NCBI GenBank assembly: GCA_051747745.1
Contig: JBNJGL010000043.1
Coordinates: 1 to 20,451 of the forward strand
Direction of reading: 5' to 3'
From: QPJE01 sp051747745
GTDB lineage: Bacteria > Bacillota > Halanaerobiia > Halanaerobiales > Halanaerobiaceae
DNA length: 20,451 nucleotides
Shown here: positions 1-7,449 of the stretch, in pieces
How positions within the stretch are numbered: position 1 is the first letter of the stretch
How the letters are laid out: each line of letters starts with the position of its first letter
Notes under the pieces: model-generated
What the model was told of the DNA's origin: nothing
Seen by the model: only the letters and a program-made list of their open reading frames with translations
Database searches by the model: none
Position numbers and translations under genes: made by a program

Positions 1-90
1 CTCGTTAAATAACTTTCATCTCATTATATATTTTTTACCTCGTTATATAGTATTCAACACTTTAAATTCCGTTTAAATATTTAATACTCT

Positions 91-132
91 TTTAGCGACA
101 ATATCAAAAAATTTAGCGACAATATCAAAAAA
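91..132. repeat. Perfect 21-bp tandem duplication
   Basis: Two identical 21-base units lie head to tail at 91-111 and 112-132; each begins TTTAGCGACAATATC and ends in an A run. The second copy ends exactly where the stop codon of the dihydropteroate-synthase-like gene begins, so the duplication sits just beyond its 3' end. The rest of 1-90 is AT-rich, and I see no gene or convincing terminator there. Confidence 0.85.
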
Positions 133-1518
133 TTAATCTAAATCAAAATGATCTAAATAACCCCAGCTGAGTTCATCTTCCTGTCGATAATTTTTCTTCA
201 ATTTTAGTGCTGTCTCTGCTTTTTTTAGTTCTTTACCCAGGTAAAATGCATGAGATAAACTGCCCACATAATTCAACCTGTCAAACAGCTCTTTTATATC
301 CTGTCCGTGGTAGTATTCTTTTCCATTAAAAATATGGATTTCCTTTCCATCACTGAGGATTCTGTAATTTGTATCTCTGACAGAGGCTCTAATCTCTTCT
401 ATTTCTTTACTGCTGTAATTTTTATTTTTTCTGTCTTTTAAAGTTATCAAAAGTTCAGACAGTTTATTGGGCAGCATATTTTCTTCTTTAGCATATTCAT
501 TGATCTTTAGAGCCAGATCCAGCTCTTTTACAGAACCTGAGGTTTTAGCAGATGCTTCTGTTGTCAGAACATAGTCTATTCCCAGTTCTACTGCCAGTCC
601 GGCCGAAATAAAATTGAGTCCCGTACTGTCGGCATCAGTAAGTTCTATCAAATTTCCAACCCCCATCATAACTGCACTATTTCTGCTGCTGTCTGTGCAG
701 AATTCTATATATCTGGAAAGTGATTTTTTGAAGCCGAAATTAATAGGATCCAGTATGGGATCGGCAATATAATTTCTGCAGCCTCTTTTTTTTACTTCCT
801 CAATATTTTTGTAAAGTGAATTTAGCCCACCTTCTGGATCGGGAATTACAACAGGAATAAAGCCTGCTCCTTCAGCAGCACTATAATTGCTGCTGTTGAT
901 ACTTAGAACATAGTCTATATTTTCTTGGTCAGCTCTTCTTATTTCTTCTGCATTTAAACTGTCCAGACTCAGCTTGAAACCCCGCTTTTTTAGCTCATAT
1001 ATTGTTTTTTCCAGATGGGGAAATTCCCTCCCATTGACACAACCTAAATCCACTATATCAGCCCCACTCCGGCGATAATAATCAGCTTTAGTGATAATTT
1101 CCGGAAGTGAAGTAAGGGCTGCTTCGTTAATTTCGGCAATGATTTTAATCTTACGTTCTCTTTTTTCGAAATCAACTGCGGCAGGTTTTTCTCCAAAAAA
1201 TTCCGGCAGATCAATTATTTCATCAGGTCCCCGTACTACCTCAACCTGATAGTCAAATATTTTGTTTATTTCTGCTTCAATTTTATCTTCTTCTGCCCTG
1301 GATCTTCCGGGCAGATATACTGTTAGTTTGTCTCCAGTATAGTTTTTCAGCAGATGACTCTCTTTGAGCTGCCTGATGATAAATCTGCTGTCTAAAAGTG
1401 CAGCAACTGTGATCGGTATTTTTAGTATGCTGAATTTTTCTTCAAAATTTATCTGCCTGAGTTTTTTCTGCAGAGAAGAAAAAGCGAGTTTGCCAGTTAT
1501 AAATAGTTTTTCAGCCAT
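133..1518 (-). CDS. Dihydropteroate synthase-like protein (DUF6513 + pterin-binding barrel)
   Basis: 461 aa. The N-terminal ~110 residues resemble the DUF6513-type region (start FITGKLA, later a VVRGPDEIIDLPEFFG stretch) found on archaeal and methylotroph dihydropteroate-synthase-related proteins. From ~residue 120 a TIM-barrel-like part follows with the pterin-binding signature (AEINEA, GADIVDLGCVNG). This family is known from the methanopterin branch, where it is thought to join the pterin to an arylamine; it differs from ordinary folate FolP, which is much shorter and lacks the N-terminal part. The start is an ATG preceded by GAGGTGGAG. The gene overlaps the HisA-flavoprotein gene by 22 bases and is the last of a three-gene run. 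The family call is firm; an H4MPT-type product in this organism is inference. Confidence 0.8.
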   Translation of the reverse strand: MAEKLFITGKLAFSSLQKKLRQINFEEKFSILKIPITVAALLDSRFIIRQLKESHLLKNYTGDKLTVYLPGRSRAEEDKIEAEINKIFDYQVEVVRGPDEIIDLPEFFGEKPAAVDFEKRERKIKIIAEINEAALTSLPEIITKADYYRRSGADIVDLGCVNGREFPHLEKTIYELKKRGFKLSLDSLNAEEIRRADQENIDYVLSINSSNYSAAEGAGFIPVVIPDPEGGLNSLYKNIEEVKKRGCRNYIADPILDPINFGFKKSLSRYIEFCTDSSRNSAVMMGVGNLIELTDADSTGLNFISAGLAVELGIDYVLTTEASAKTSGSVKELDLALKINEYAKEENMLPNKLSELLITLKDRKNKNYSSKEIEEIRASVRDTNYRILSDGKEIHIFNGKEYYHGQDIKELFDRLNYVGSLSHAFYLGKELKKAETALKLKKNYRQEDELSWGYLDHFDLD

Positions 1519-2774
1519 AACTCCACCTCATTAGGATGTGTAATTACCTTTACTCTTTCTACTGATTTTAACTTTTCTGCATTATCGAGATCAATTTTGC
1601 GGGGAAAAACATCTACCATTTTGTCCGGTGCCGGTGATACTAAATTTTCCTCTATATCTGTCGGTAAAATCAGAACCGGAACCTTTGCTTTACCGGCATG
1701 TGCCATCATATTTGTAACCATTGTATCCGAAATCCCATATAAATATTTTGCAGCTGTATTTGATGTTGTTGGTGAAGATACAACAAAATCGTAATGTCCC
1801 TTATATAATCTTCCTATTACAGCAGCACTGGGACTGGTGTCTTTGTGAATCTCACAGTTTAGCTGTTTTAATTTTTCGTAAAGGCTGTATATTCTCAGCA
1901 CTTCAGATCCGGCATCACTTAGATATATATCGATTTTCCATCCAGGATATCTTGTTTTTAAATATTTTATTTCTGCCAGAGATTCTTCCAATAGATGACC
2001 GGCTCCGGTTATACACCACGCTATTTTCCCCTGTAAACTGCCATCTTCTATCAGCTTTATTTCTGCTCTACCCAGTGAGCCACTGTGAAAGGCTGAAGCT
2101 ATGAGGAGCCCGGAAAATCCAGCTTTTTTCACTATTTTGACATCTCTGTAATCCTTAATTCCTCCCCCAGTGATAAACTCCAGATCGGGAAATGCCGCTT
2201 TTATATCCAGCAGGTATTCGGCCAGTCCCATCCCTGTTCCCACATGAGCGAGATCCAGCATAATAAACTTTTGATAGCCGTATGACTTTATTTCTTTTAC
2301 TATCTGCTGTGCCTCCATCTGCTCCCATTTTTTAATTTTGTGGATCAATCTGCCATTTTTGAGATCTATGCTGATATATATTCTTTCTCTGTATTCTTTT
2401 AATTCTTCTAACATGCTCAAATCACTGAGGGATTCTGTCGCTATTATGGCATAATCTATACCTTTTTTTAAAATTCCTATCACATCTCTACTGTTTTTAA
2501 AACCACCGTCCAACAATATATTGTAATCCGGAAATTCCTTTTTTATTTTTAAAGCGGATTTTAAGTTTCTGTCGTTTCCTGCTATTGCGTCTAAGTCAGC
2601 AATATAAAGATTTTTTAAACCCAGCTTTTTCCGAAAGACTTCTGCAATTTTTTTTGGAGAAGCTGTAAATTCATCAGTAAGTCTGCTTTTTACCGGCTGA
2701 TATTTTTGTCTTTCTCCTGCTTTACCCTGTACTACTAACCCATCTTTAATATCTATAACACCGATAGCTTCCAC
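1497..2774 (-). CDS. HisA-like barrel fused to DmrB/AfpA-type flavoprotein
   Basis: 425 aa in two parts. Residues ~1-240 are a HisA/HisF-like (beta/alpha)8 barrel, with VIDIKDGLVVQGKAG at the start, LYIADLDAIAG, a DGG phosphate-loop segment, a SIDLKNG strand and a GGGIKD segment. Residues ~250-425 are a flavoprotein of the dihydromethanopterin reductase (acceptor)/archaeoflavoprotein type: WCITGAGHLL at its start, SSPTTSNTAAKY and MMAHAGKAKVPVLILPTD. HisA-like proteins outside the his operon accompany methanopterin genes in methylotrophs, and DmrB-type flavoproteins reduce dihydromethanopterin. The start is GTG, 9 bases after AGGAG lying in the end of the regulator gene, so translation is probably coupled. 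No other histidine gene is nearby, which argues against a role in histidine synthesis. The exact substrate is unknown. Confidence 0.78.
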   Translation of the reverse strand: MEAIGVIDIKDGLVVQGKAGERQKYQPVKSRLTDEFTASPKKIAEVFRKKLGLKNLYIADLDAIAGNDRNLKSALKIKKEFPDYNILLDGGFKNSRDVIGILKKGIDYAIIATESLSDLSMLEELKEYRERIYISIDLKNGRLIHKIKKWEQMEAQQIVKEIKSYGYQKFIMLDLAHVGTGMGLAEYLLDIKAAFPDLEFITGGGIKDYRDVKIVKKAGFSGLLIASAFHSGSLGRAEIKLIEDGSLQGKIAWCITGAGHLLEESLAEIKYLKTRYPGWKIDIYLSDAGSEVLRIYSLYEKLKQLNCEIHKDTSPSAAVIGRLYKGHYDFVVSSPTTSNTAAKYLYGISDTMVTNMMAHAGKAKVPVLILPTDIEENLVSPAPDKMVDVFPRKIDLDNAEKLKSVERVKVITHPNEVELWLKNYL

Positions 2775-2778
2775 ACAA

Positions 2779-4377
2779 TCACTCTCCTGTTTTTATCTGA
2801 TATTTGTCTATTTTATTGTAAAGGGTGGCCCTGGTGATACCAAGTATTTCTGCTGATTTACTTAAATTGTAGCTGGTTTTTTTTAATACACCTATTACAG
2901 CCTTTTTTTCCATTTCCTCCAGAGACATGCTGCCTGCTTTTTCTGAAGAGTTTTTAGAACTATTTTTTATTTCTTTAGGCAGATGTTCCGGCCTTATTAT
3001 TTCCTCATCCATGGCAAATGTTATTACACCCTCCAGCATATTTTCCAGCTCTCTTACATTGCCAGGCCAGTCATAATTGATTAGATATCTTAGAGTATCA
3101 CCGTGAAGCTTTTTGCTGGGAATCCCAAATTTGTGGCAGTGTTTTTTAATAAAATTTTCTGATAAAATCTTTATATCTTCTTTTCTGTCTTTAAGCTCCG
3201 GAAGAGGAATTGTAATTACGTTTAAACGGTAATACAGGTCTTCGCGGAAATTACCTTTTTCTACTTCTTCCAGCAGATTTTTTTTGGTTGCCGTAATAAT
3301 CCGCACATCTATCGGCAGAGCTCTTGTACCACCGATGCGTGTTACCTCTTTTTCCTGAATAACCCGCAGCAGATTTTGCTGTGCTGAAAGTGACATCTCT
3401 CCTATTTCATCAAGAAAAATTGTACCTCCACTTGCCAGCTCAAATTTCCCCGGTTTTCCACCTCTTCTGGCTCCTGTAAAAGCCCCTTCTTCATAACCAA
3501 AAAATTCGCTTTCCACAAGATCTTTTGGTACTGCTCCAACATTTATGGCTACAAAAGGCCTATTACGCCGATAATTATAATTATGTATTGCCTGGGCAAA
3601 CATTTCCTTACCTGTTCCACTTTTTCCGATCAGCATTACTGTAGAATCATTTCTGGCTGCTATTTTTGCCACTTCTATTGCTTTATACATTTTTCCGGAT
3701 TCTGTAACTATACTGGAAAAATCGTAGCGCACTCTTGAACCGGTTTTTGGACTCGATTTTATCTCATTTTTTGAAATTAATGTATCAATAGGTGTTTTTT
3801 CGGTCAGAGCCAGACCGATAATATGAGTGATAAGTTTAAGTAGATCAATATTTATTTCTGCAGTAGAAAATGCCCCTACTACTCCAAGCAGTTCACTGTC
3901 TTTATTAAATATTGGATAGGCAGCAGAATTAAGTTCTGTCAGATTGTTTTTGAAATGTTCGTTACCAATAACATGAGCAGGGTTTTTAGTAAAAAGTGTC
4001 AGTCCGACTGCTGAGGTGCCTTTATGAAATTCACTCCAGTTATCTCCGATCCTAATATCTAAAAAATCTTCAAGATGATTTTTAACAGATAAAATATAAC
4101 CTTCCTCATCTGCAATCAGAAAGGCTGCTGCTATATTTTCCATTATCTGATTTAATTCATCAAATATAAAATCAAATTTGTCCAGCTTATCTCTATATTT
4201 TGCTATTTTTTCTGCTGCTCTATTTTGATCCAGCATCCGCCCGACCGAAAATTCGTCTGTTTTTATACCATAATCAGAACTCCTCTTCCATGAATTTTGT
4301 ATAACTTTTCTAAAAGGTGTATAACTTCTCTTTATTTGAGTTAACAGGCCGTCAAAATCAAAATTATCTTTTTTCAA
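2779..4377 (-). CDS. Sigma-54-dependent transcriptional activator (GAF-AAA+-Fis, AcoR-like)
   Basis: A bacterial enhancer-binding protein of ~532 aa. The N-terminal ~200 residues look like a GAF/PAS-type sensor of the AcoR kind. The AAA+ domain follows, with Walker A GKSGTGKE, the sigma-54 contact loop GAFTGA, and Walker B GGTIFLDEIGEM. The C-terminus is a Fis-type helix-turn-helix (LSKSAEILGITRATLYNKI). An intact GAFTGA loop means it should work with sigma-54 RNA polymerase. A GTG start at 4389 would overlap the Shine-Dalgarno AAGGAGG, so I prefer the TTG at 4377, 11 bases after it. It is the first gene of the pterin-type operon, with 4 bases before the next gene, and probably controls it or a linked metabolic operon. 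I see no -24/-12 sigma-54 promoter in this window. The inducer is unknown. Confidence 0.88.
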   Translation of the reverse strand: MKKDNFDFDGLLTQIKRSYTPFRKVIQNSWKRSSDYGIKTDEFSVGRMLDQNRAAEKIAKYRDKLDKFDFIFDELNQIMENIAAAFLIADEEGYILSVKNHLEDFLDIRIGDNWSEFHKGTSAVGLTLFTKNPAHVIGNEHFKNNLTELNSAAYPIFNKDSELLGVVGAFSTAEINIDLLKLITHIIGLALTEKTPIDTLISKNEIKSSPKTGSRVRYDFSSIVTESGKMYKAIEVAKIAARNDSTVMLIGKSGTGKEMFAQAIHNYNYRRNRPFVAINVGAVPKDLVESEFFGYEEGAFTGARRGGKPGKFELASGGTIFLDEIGEMSLSAQQNLLRVIQEKEVTRIGGTRALPIDVRIITATKKNLLEEVEKGNFREDLYYRLNVITIPLPELKDRKEDIKILSENFIKKHCHKFGIPSKKLHGDTLRYLINYDWPGNVRELENMLEGVITFAMDEEIIRPEHLPKEIKNSSKNSSEKAGSMSLEEMEKKAVIGVLKKTSYNLSKSAEILGITRATLYNKIDKYQIKTGE

Positions 4378-4453
4378 AGCCAGATACACCTCCTTATAAA
4401 CTTAATTTTCATATTCTTCTTACTAATGATTTCTCTAAACATTCGTTTAATCC

Positions 4454-4480
4454 TGCTGTACAAAAATAGTTTTTGCTGTA
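4454..4480. promoter_or_regulatory. Operator-like repeat upstream of the sigma-54 activator gene
   Basis: Two TGCTGTA copies (4454-4460 and 4474-4480) flank the palindrome CAAAAATAGTTTTTG (4461-4475), about 80 bases upstream of the activator's start. A second weak dyad, TAAACATTCGTTTA, lies close by at ~4436-4449. The arrangement suits a protein-binding site, but the protein is not known and the region is AT-rich enough that chance is possible. Confidence 0.35.
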
Positions 4481-4493
4481 TTTAAAAAAAGAC

Positions 4494-4534
4494 AAAAAAA
4501 GACCACAGCCTGATATTTAAATCAGATTGTGGTC
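4494..4534 (-). terminator. Intrinsic terminator of the DUF5320-type gene
   Basis: Arms at 4501-4514 and 4521-4534 (GACCACA...TGTGGTC plus an inner CTGAT/ATCAG pairing) form a stem with a 6-base loop. Read on the minus strand it is followed by seven T. It lies just after the stop codon of the DUF5320-type gene. Confidence 0.85.
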
Positions 4535-4550
4535 TTTAAATTTTATTTTA

Positions 4551-4898
4551 CTATTCAGCTGATAGATCTTCTATCTTTTTCTTAACTATCTCCAGATCGT
4601 TTTCCAGAGAATTGGCGAGATTCTTAAGTTCTGTAAGCTGAGTTTTCTGTACTTCTTCTTCACTTACAGGAGCTGCTGGTGCCGCACCATAAAAACGGGC
4701 TCCACGTCCGGCTCCCATTCCAAAGCCGCGTCCGCGTCCATAACCGCCACCTCTGCCGAATCCTCTTCCATAACCTCTTCCGGCATATGCCGGTGTTCCT
4801 GATACAAAACCTGGACTTTCTGATCCTGCACAATAACCCATTGCTCTACCTGTCATTGGTCCCATTCCTTCTGGACCGGTTCTATCTCCTCTTGGCAT
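4551..4898 (-). CDS. DUF5320-type Gly/Arg-rich small protein
   Basis: 115 aa. It begins MPRGDRTGPEGMGPMTGRAM followed by GYCAG, the hallmark of DUF5320-like proteins that sit beside NifX/NifB-type and Mrp genes in anaerobes. Residues ~37-70 are low-complexity GRGYGRGFGRGG repeats. The last ~45 residues are charged and probably helical (coiled-coil-like: LTELKNLANSLENDLEIVKKKIEDL). One Cys lies in the conserved N-terminus. The function is not known. A GTG at 4907 is in frame but lies inside the Shine-Dalgarno GAGGTGAT, so the ATG at 4898 is the likely start. It has its own promoter and terminator and is separate from the Mrp operon upstream. Confidence 0.82.
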   Translation of the reverse strand: MPRGDRTGPEGMGPMTGRAMGYCAGSESPGFVSGTPAYAGRGYGRGFGRGGGYGRGRGFGMGAGRGARFYGAAPAAPVSEEEVQKTQLTELKNLANSLENDLEIVKKKIEDLSAE

Positions 4899-4926
4899 AA
4901 ATATCACCTCTTTTAAATATTTTTGA

Positions 4927-4974
4927 ACATATGCTCTTTACATTTATTATTATAACTCTATTTTGGGCATATGT
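4927..4974. repeat. ACATATGC/GCATATGT inverted repeat around the DUF5320-type promoter
   Basis: ACATATGC (4927-4934) and GCATATGT (4967-4974) are perfect inverted 8-mers 40 bases apart centre to centre. One overlaps the -35 element of the DUF5320-type promoter; the other lies just downstream of the expected transcription start. Each half contains the self-complementary CATATG. The spacing, close to four helical turns, would suit a repressor binding both sites. Confidence 0.45.
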
Positions 4975-4977
4975 CAA
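4949..4977 (-). promoter_or_regulatory. Consensus sigma-A promoter of the DUF5320-type gene
   Basis: On the minus strand TTGACA (4972-4977) and TATAAT (4949-4954) are both perfect hexamers, separated by 17 bases. The promoter lies between the terminator of the Mrp operon and the DUF5320-type start. Confidence 0.85.
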
Positions 4978-4986
4978 CAATTATTT

Positions 4987-5017
4987 TAAAAAATCCCCCC
5001 TTTCTTTCTGGGGGGAT
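4987..5017 (-). terminator. Intrinsic terminator of the Mrp/NifX operon
   Basis: ATCCCCCC (4993-5000) and GGGGGGAT (5010-5017) pair perfectly around a 9-base loop. On the minus strand the stem runs into a T tract. It directly follows the last gene of the operon. Confidence 0.88.
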
Positions 5018-5024
5018 CATATCC

Positions 5025-5363
5025 TTAGTGATCACATGCATTCTGGTCTGTCGTCAGATTATCGGCAAGGTAATCCACAACTATTTTTTCTACATCTCCT
5101 GAAGCACCACATATCACGTTTATTCCATTTGCTTCAAAAATATCAACAGCTTTCTGGCCCATACCTCCAGAGATTACTGTATCTATTCCGTGTTCATTTA
5201 AAAATTTGGGTAAAAAACCGGGCCTGTGTCCGGGATTTTTTAATATGTTCTTATCCTTGATATGATTATTTTCTACTGAAAAGACTATAAACTGTGGTGC
5301 ATGACCAAAATGCTGTGAAACTGTCTCCCCACTGCTTGGTAATGCTATTTTTCTCACAATCAT
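5025..5363 (-). CDS. NifX/NifB-family metallocluster-binding protein (distal copy)
   Basis: 112 aa, a single domain of the dinitrogenase iron-molybdenum cofactor family (RNase H-like fold): KIALPSSGETVSQHFGHAPQF at the start, then TVISGGMGQKAVDIFEANGI. The HFG motif near residue 20 is characteristic, and the C-terminus ends in a Cys/His pair (ACDH) that could add metal ligands. The start ATG overlaps the stop of the preceding ATPase gene by 4 bases. In nitrogen fixers this fold carries FeMo-co precursors, but no nif gene is seen here. Similar small proteins in anaerobes are thought to carry or sense Fe-S or Mo-Fe-S clusters. Confidence 0.85.
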   Translation of the reverse strand: MIVRKIALPSSGETVSQHFGHAPQFIVFSVENNHIKDKNILKNPGHRPGFLPKFLNEHGIDTVISGGMGQKAVDIFEANGINVICGASGDVEKIVVDYLADNLTTDQNACDH

Positions 5364-6232
5364 TCCCCCTTAAAATTATTCTTTATTTTTGATACCACCT
5401 GCAGCATCATCTCTTTTAAATCTTCATTTTCAGGATTAGCTGCAAACAGTTCTCCCTTCTGCAGAGAGTCAACTATTTTTTTGCTGTAAGGAATTCTGGC
5501 AAAAAGTTCAATATTTTCATTTCTGCAGTATTCTTCTATCCTATCAGATATAGCTTCATTTATATCAAATTTATTGATAATAAGTCCTGCTTCAATATTA
5601 AAATGATCTATAACTTCTATAACTCTTCTCAAATCGGAAAAACCGGTAAGTGTAGGTTCTGTAACAAGAAGAGCCATATCTGCATCATTAAGTGATGCGA
5701 TAACCGGACAGCCTATACCAGGTGAGCCGTCAACTATAATCCAGTCTGCATTAATTTCTTTTGCTTTTTCATCGGCAATTTTTTTTACCTCAGATACCAG
5801 TTTACCGGATGTATCTGCTCCTGGAATAAGACGGGCATGTATCATAGGACCATATTTGCTTTCAGCTCTGTAAATATTACCTGTCACAATCTCTTCCATT
5901 TTTAGTGCATCTGTTGGGCATACTTCAGCACAGACTCCACAGCCTTCACATTTTAAATCGATTACAGAAAAATCACTTTTCCTGATCGCATTAAAGCGGC
6001 AGTTATCATAGCAGAGTCCGCAGTTTATACACTTTTCCTCATCTTTAACTGCCAGTTTTGCTCCTCTATATATTTCATCATCCCTGTTTTCAGGTTTGAG
6101 CAGCAGGTGAAGATTGGGAGCATCTACATCACAGTCAGCTATTACTACTTTATCCATCAGGGATACCAGATTAGCAGTAAAGGTCGTCTTTCCTGTACCT
6201 CCTTTACCACTAATTACTGTTATTTTTTTCAT
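5360..6232 (-). CDS. MinD/ParA-type ATPase with inserted 2x[4Fe-4S] ferredoxin domain (second copy)
   Basis: 290 aa. The deviant Walker A (SGKGGTGKTT) is at residues ~9-18. A ferredoxin insert at ~65-115 has two CxxCxxCxxxC clusters (CINCGLCYDNC and CEGCGVCAEVC). DGSPGIGCPV follows as the switch region. This is the architecture of the ferredoxin-containing P-loop ATPases that accompany Mrp and NifX-like proteins. By analogy with Nbp35/Mrp, an ATP-driven role in Fe-S or metallocluster transfer is likely; electron transfer is another option. It overlaps the neighbouring paralog by 23 bases and the distal NifX gene by 4, so the genes are co-transcribed. The start is an ATG behind GGGAGG. Confidence 0.87.
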   Translation of the reverse strand: MKKITVISGKGGTGKTTFTANLVSLMDKVVIADCDVDAPNLHLLLKPENRDDEIYRGAKLAVKDEEKCINCGLCYDNCRFNAIRKSDFSVIDLKCEGCGVCAEVCPTDALKMEEIVTGNIYRAESKYGPMIHARLIPGADTSGKLVSEVKKIADEKAKEINADWIIVDGSPGIGCPVIASLNDADMALLVTEPTLTGFSDLRRVIEVIDHFNIEAGLIINKFDINEAISDRIEEYCRNENIELFARIPYSKKIVDSLQKGELFAANPENEDLKEMMLQVVSKIKNNFKGE

Positions 6233-7076
6233 TATTATTTACCTCCCTGACTATATCGTAATATAATAATTGAAATTTTGATTTCCAGCTTCCCATTTTT
6301 TTCACAAAAGCAGTTCCATCAGAGTAGAGTTCTGCAATTTCGCGGGAAAAAGGAATTTTCAGCAGAATATTTATATCATTTTCACTGCAGTAGTTTTCTA
6401 TCAAATGATCCGAATTTTCATCTGAACGATTAATAACTACTCCAAATGGCTGCTGAATCTCCTGCAGCATTTCTATTACCATATCCATATCATGCAGGCC
6501 AAAAGGAGTCGGTTCTGTGACAACAATTGAATAATCTGTATCAGCCACAGCCTCAACAGATGGACATGTTGTTCCTGGTGGAGAATCTATTATAACCTTT
6601 TTGTCTGTGTCTATTTTTGTTTTTAGTTTTTCTATTACAGGTACTGATTTTTCTTCTCCGGTGTTTAATTCACCCTGCCAGAAATCTATTTCTCCACTGA
6701 CGGCATGGTAAATTTTGCCCAGTTCTCTTTTTACTTCTGTAATTGCGTTTTCCGGACAGACAATTTTGCAGCCACCACAGCTGTGGCAGATTTCCGGAAA
6801 AACCAGCACCTGATCCAGCATCATGGCAAGTGCATTATATTCACAGAAATCAACACATTTTTTGCAGGCAGTACAGAGGTCATCATCTACTTCTGGAATT
6901 AATCTCAGTACTGATTCAGCTTCTGTGTCAAAAATATCTGGACTTATAAAAATGTAATCATCAGGCTCCTCAACATCTGCATCAAGAAGCTGCACATTTT
7001 TTAGTGAGAGGGCCATATTTACTGCCAGAGTAGTTTTGCCTGTACCACCCTTTCCACTCAATATAGAAATTTTCAT
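6210..7076 (-). CDS. MinD/ParA-type ATPase with inserted 2x[4Fe-4S] ferredoxin domain (first copy)
   Basis: 288 aa, a paralog of the next gene with the same plan: Walker A SGKGGTGKTT at ~7-16, an insert at ~68-115 with CTACKKCVDFC and CHSCGGCKIVC, then DSPPGTTCPS. The two are clearly diverged, so they may work as a heterodimer, as MinD-type ATPases act as dimers; that is inference. The start ATG is preceded by GGGGTG. It lies 10 bases after the proximal NifX gene. The partner clients are unknown. Confidence 0.87.
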   Translation of the reverse strand: MKISILSGKGGTGKTTLAVNMALSLKNVQLLDADVEEPDDYIFISPDIFDTEAESVLRLIPEVDDDLCTACKKCVDFCEYNALAMMLDQVLVFPEICHSCGGCKIVCPENAITEVKRELGKIYHAVSGEIDFWQGELNTGEEKSVPVIEKLKTKIDTDKKVIIDSPPGTTCPSVEAVADTDYSIVVTEPTPFGLHDMDMVIEMLQEIQQPFGVVINRSDENSDHLIENYCSENDINILLKIPFSREIAELYSDGTAFVKKMGSWKSKFQLLYYDIVREVNNNEKNNSN

Positions 7077-7086
7077 CTCTACACCC

Positions 7087-7449
7087 CTATCTCTTTCCTC
7101 TGGATGTTGGAGCTGTAACCCTGGTCAGACTTCCACTCTGCAGAGATTTGATGGCAGAATTTAAACTATCTTCAGCCGAAATCGAATACATTTCTATTCC
7201 TGCTGAATCCAGTGCATAAAATGCTTTAGGACCAAAATCATTGGCTATTATTACATCAGCACCTTTATCAGCACAGAGCTGGGCTGCCCCAACACCAGCA
7301 CCACTGGCCTGACTGGCAGAATCATTTTTAACAAATTCAATCGACATATTTTCCGAATCTATAACAGCAAAATATGAAGCTCTACCAAATTTGCTGTCTA
7401 TTTCAGCTTCAAGGCCTTTATCTGAAGAAGATGGAATAATAATTTTCAT
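7087..7449 (-). CDS. NifX/NifB-family metallocluster-binding protein (proximal copy)
   Basis: 120 aa, one domain of the dinitrogenase iron-molybdenum cofactor family: MKIIIPSSSDKGLEAEIDSK then FGRASYFAVID, and ADVIIANDFGPKAFYALDSAGI. The FGR replaces the HFG of the distal copy, so this copy lacks that His. The C-terminus is basic and ends in GKR. Its ATG follows the stop of mrp with no base between, and the Shine-Dalgarno GGAGG lies inside the end of mrp, so the two are translated together. It may be a cluster carrier paired with Mrp; the cargo is not known. Confidence 0.85.
   Translation of the reverse strand: MKIIIPSSSDKGLEAEIDSKFGRASYFAVIDSENMSIEFVKNDSASQASGAGVGAAQLCADKGADVIIANDFGPKAFYALDSAGIEMYSISAEDSLNSAIKSLQSGSLTRVTAPTSRGKR

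Noticed and set aside
1497..2774. Histidine biosynthesis gene hisA
   Set aside because: No other his gene is nearby, the protein is fused to a flavoprotein, and it is coupled to a pterin-type gene.
4390..4500. Sigma-54 (-24/-12) promoter before the activator operon
   Set aside because: No TGGCAC-N5-TTGC-like element on either strand; the TTTTTGCTG word lacks the upstream GG.
5025..7449. Nitrogen-fixation locus
   Set aside because: NifX-fold proteins alone are common in non-fixers; no nifH, nifD, nifK or radical-SAM nifB is present.
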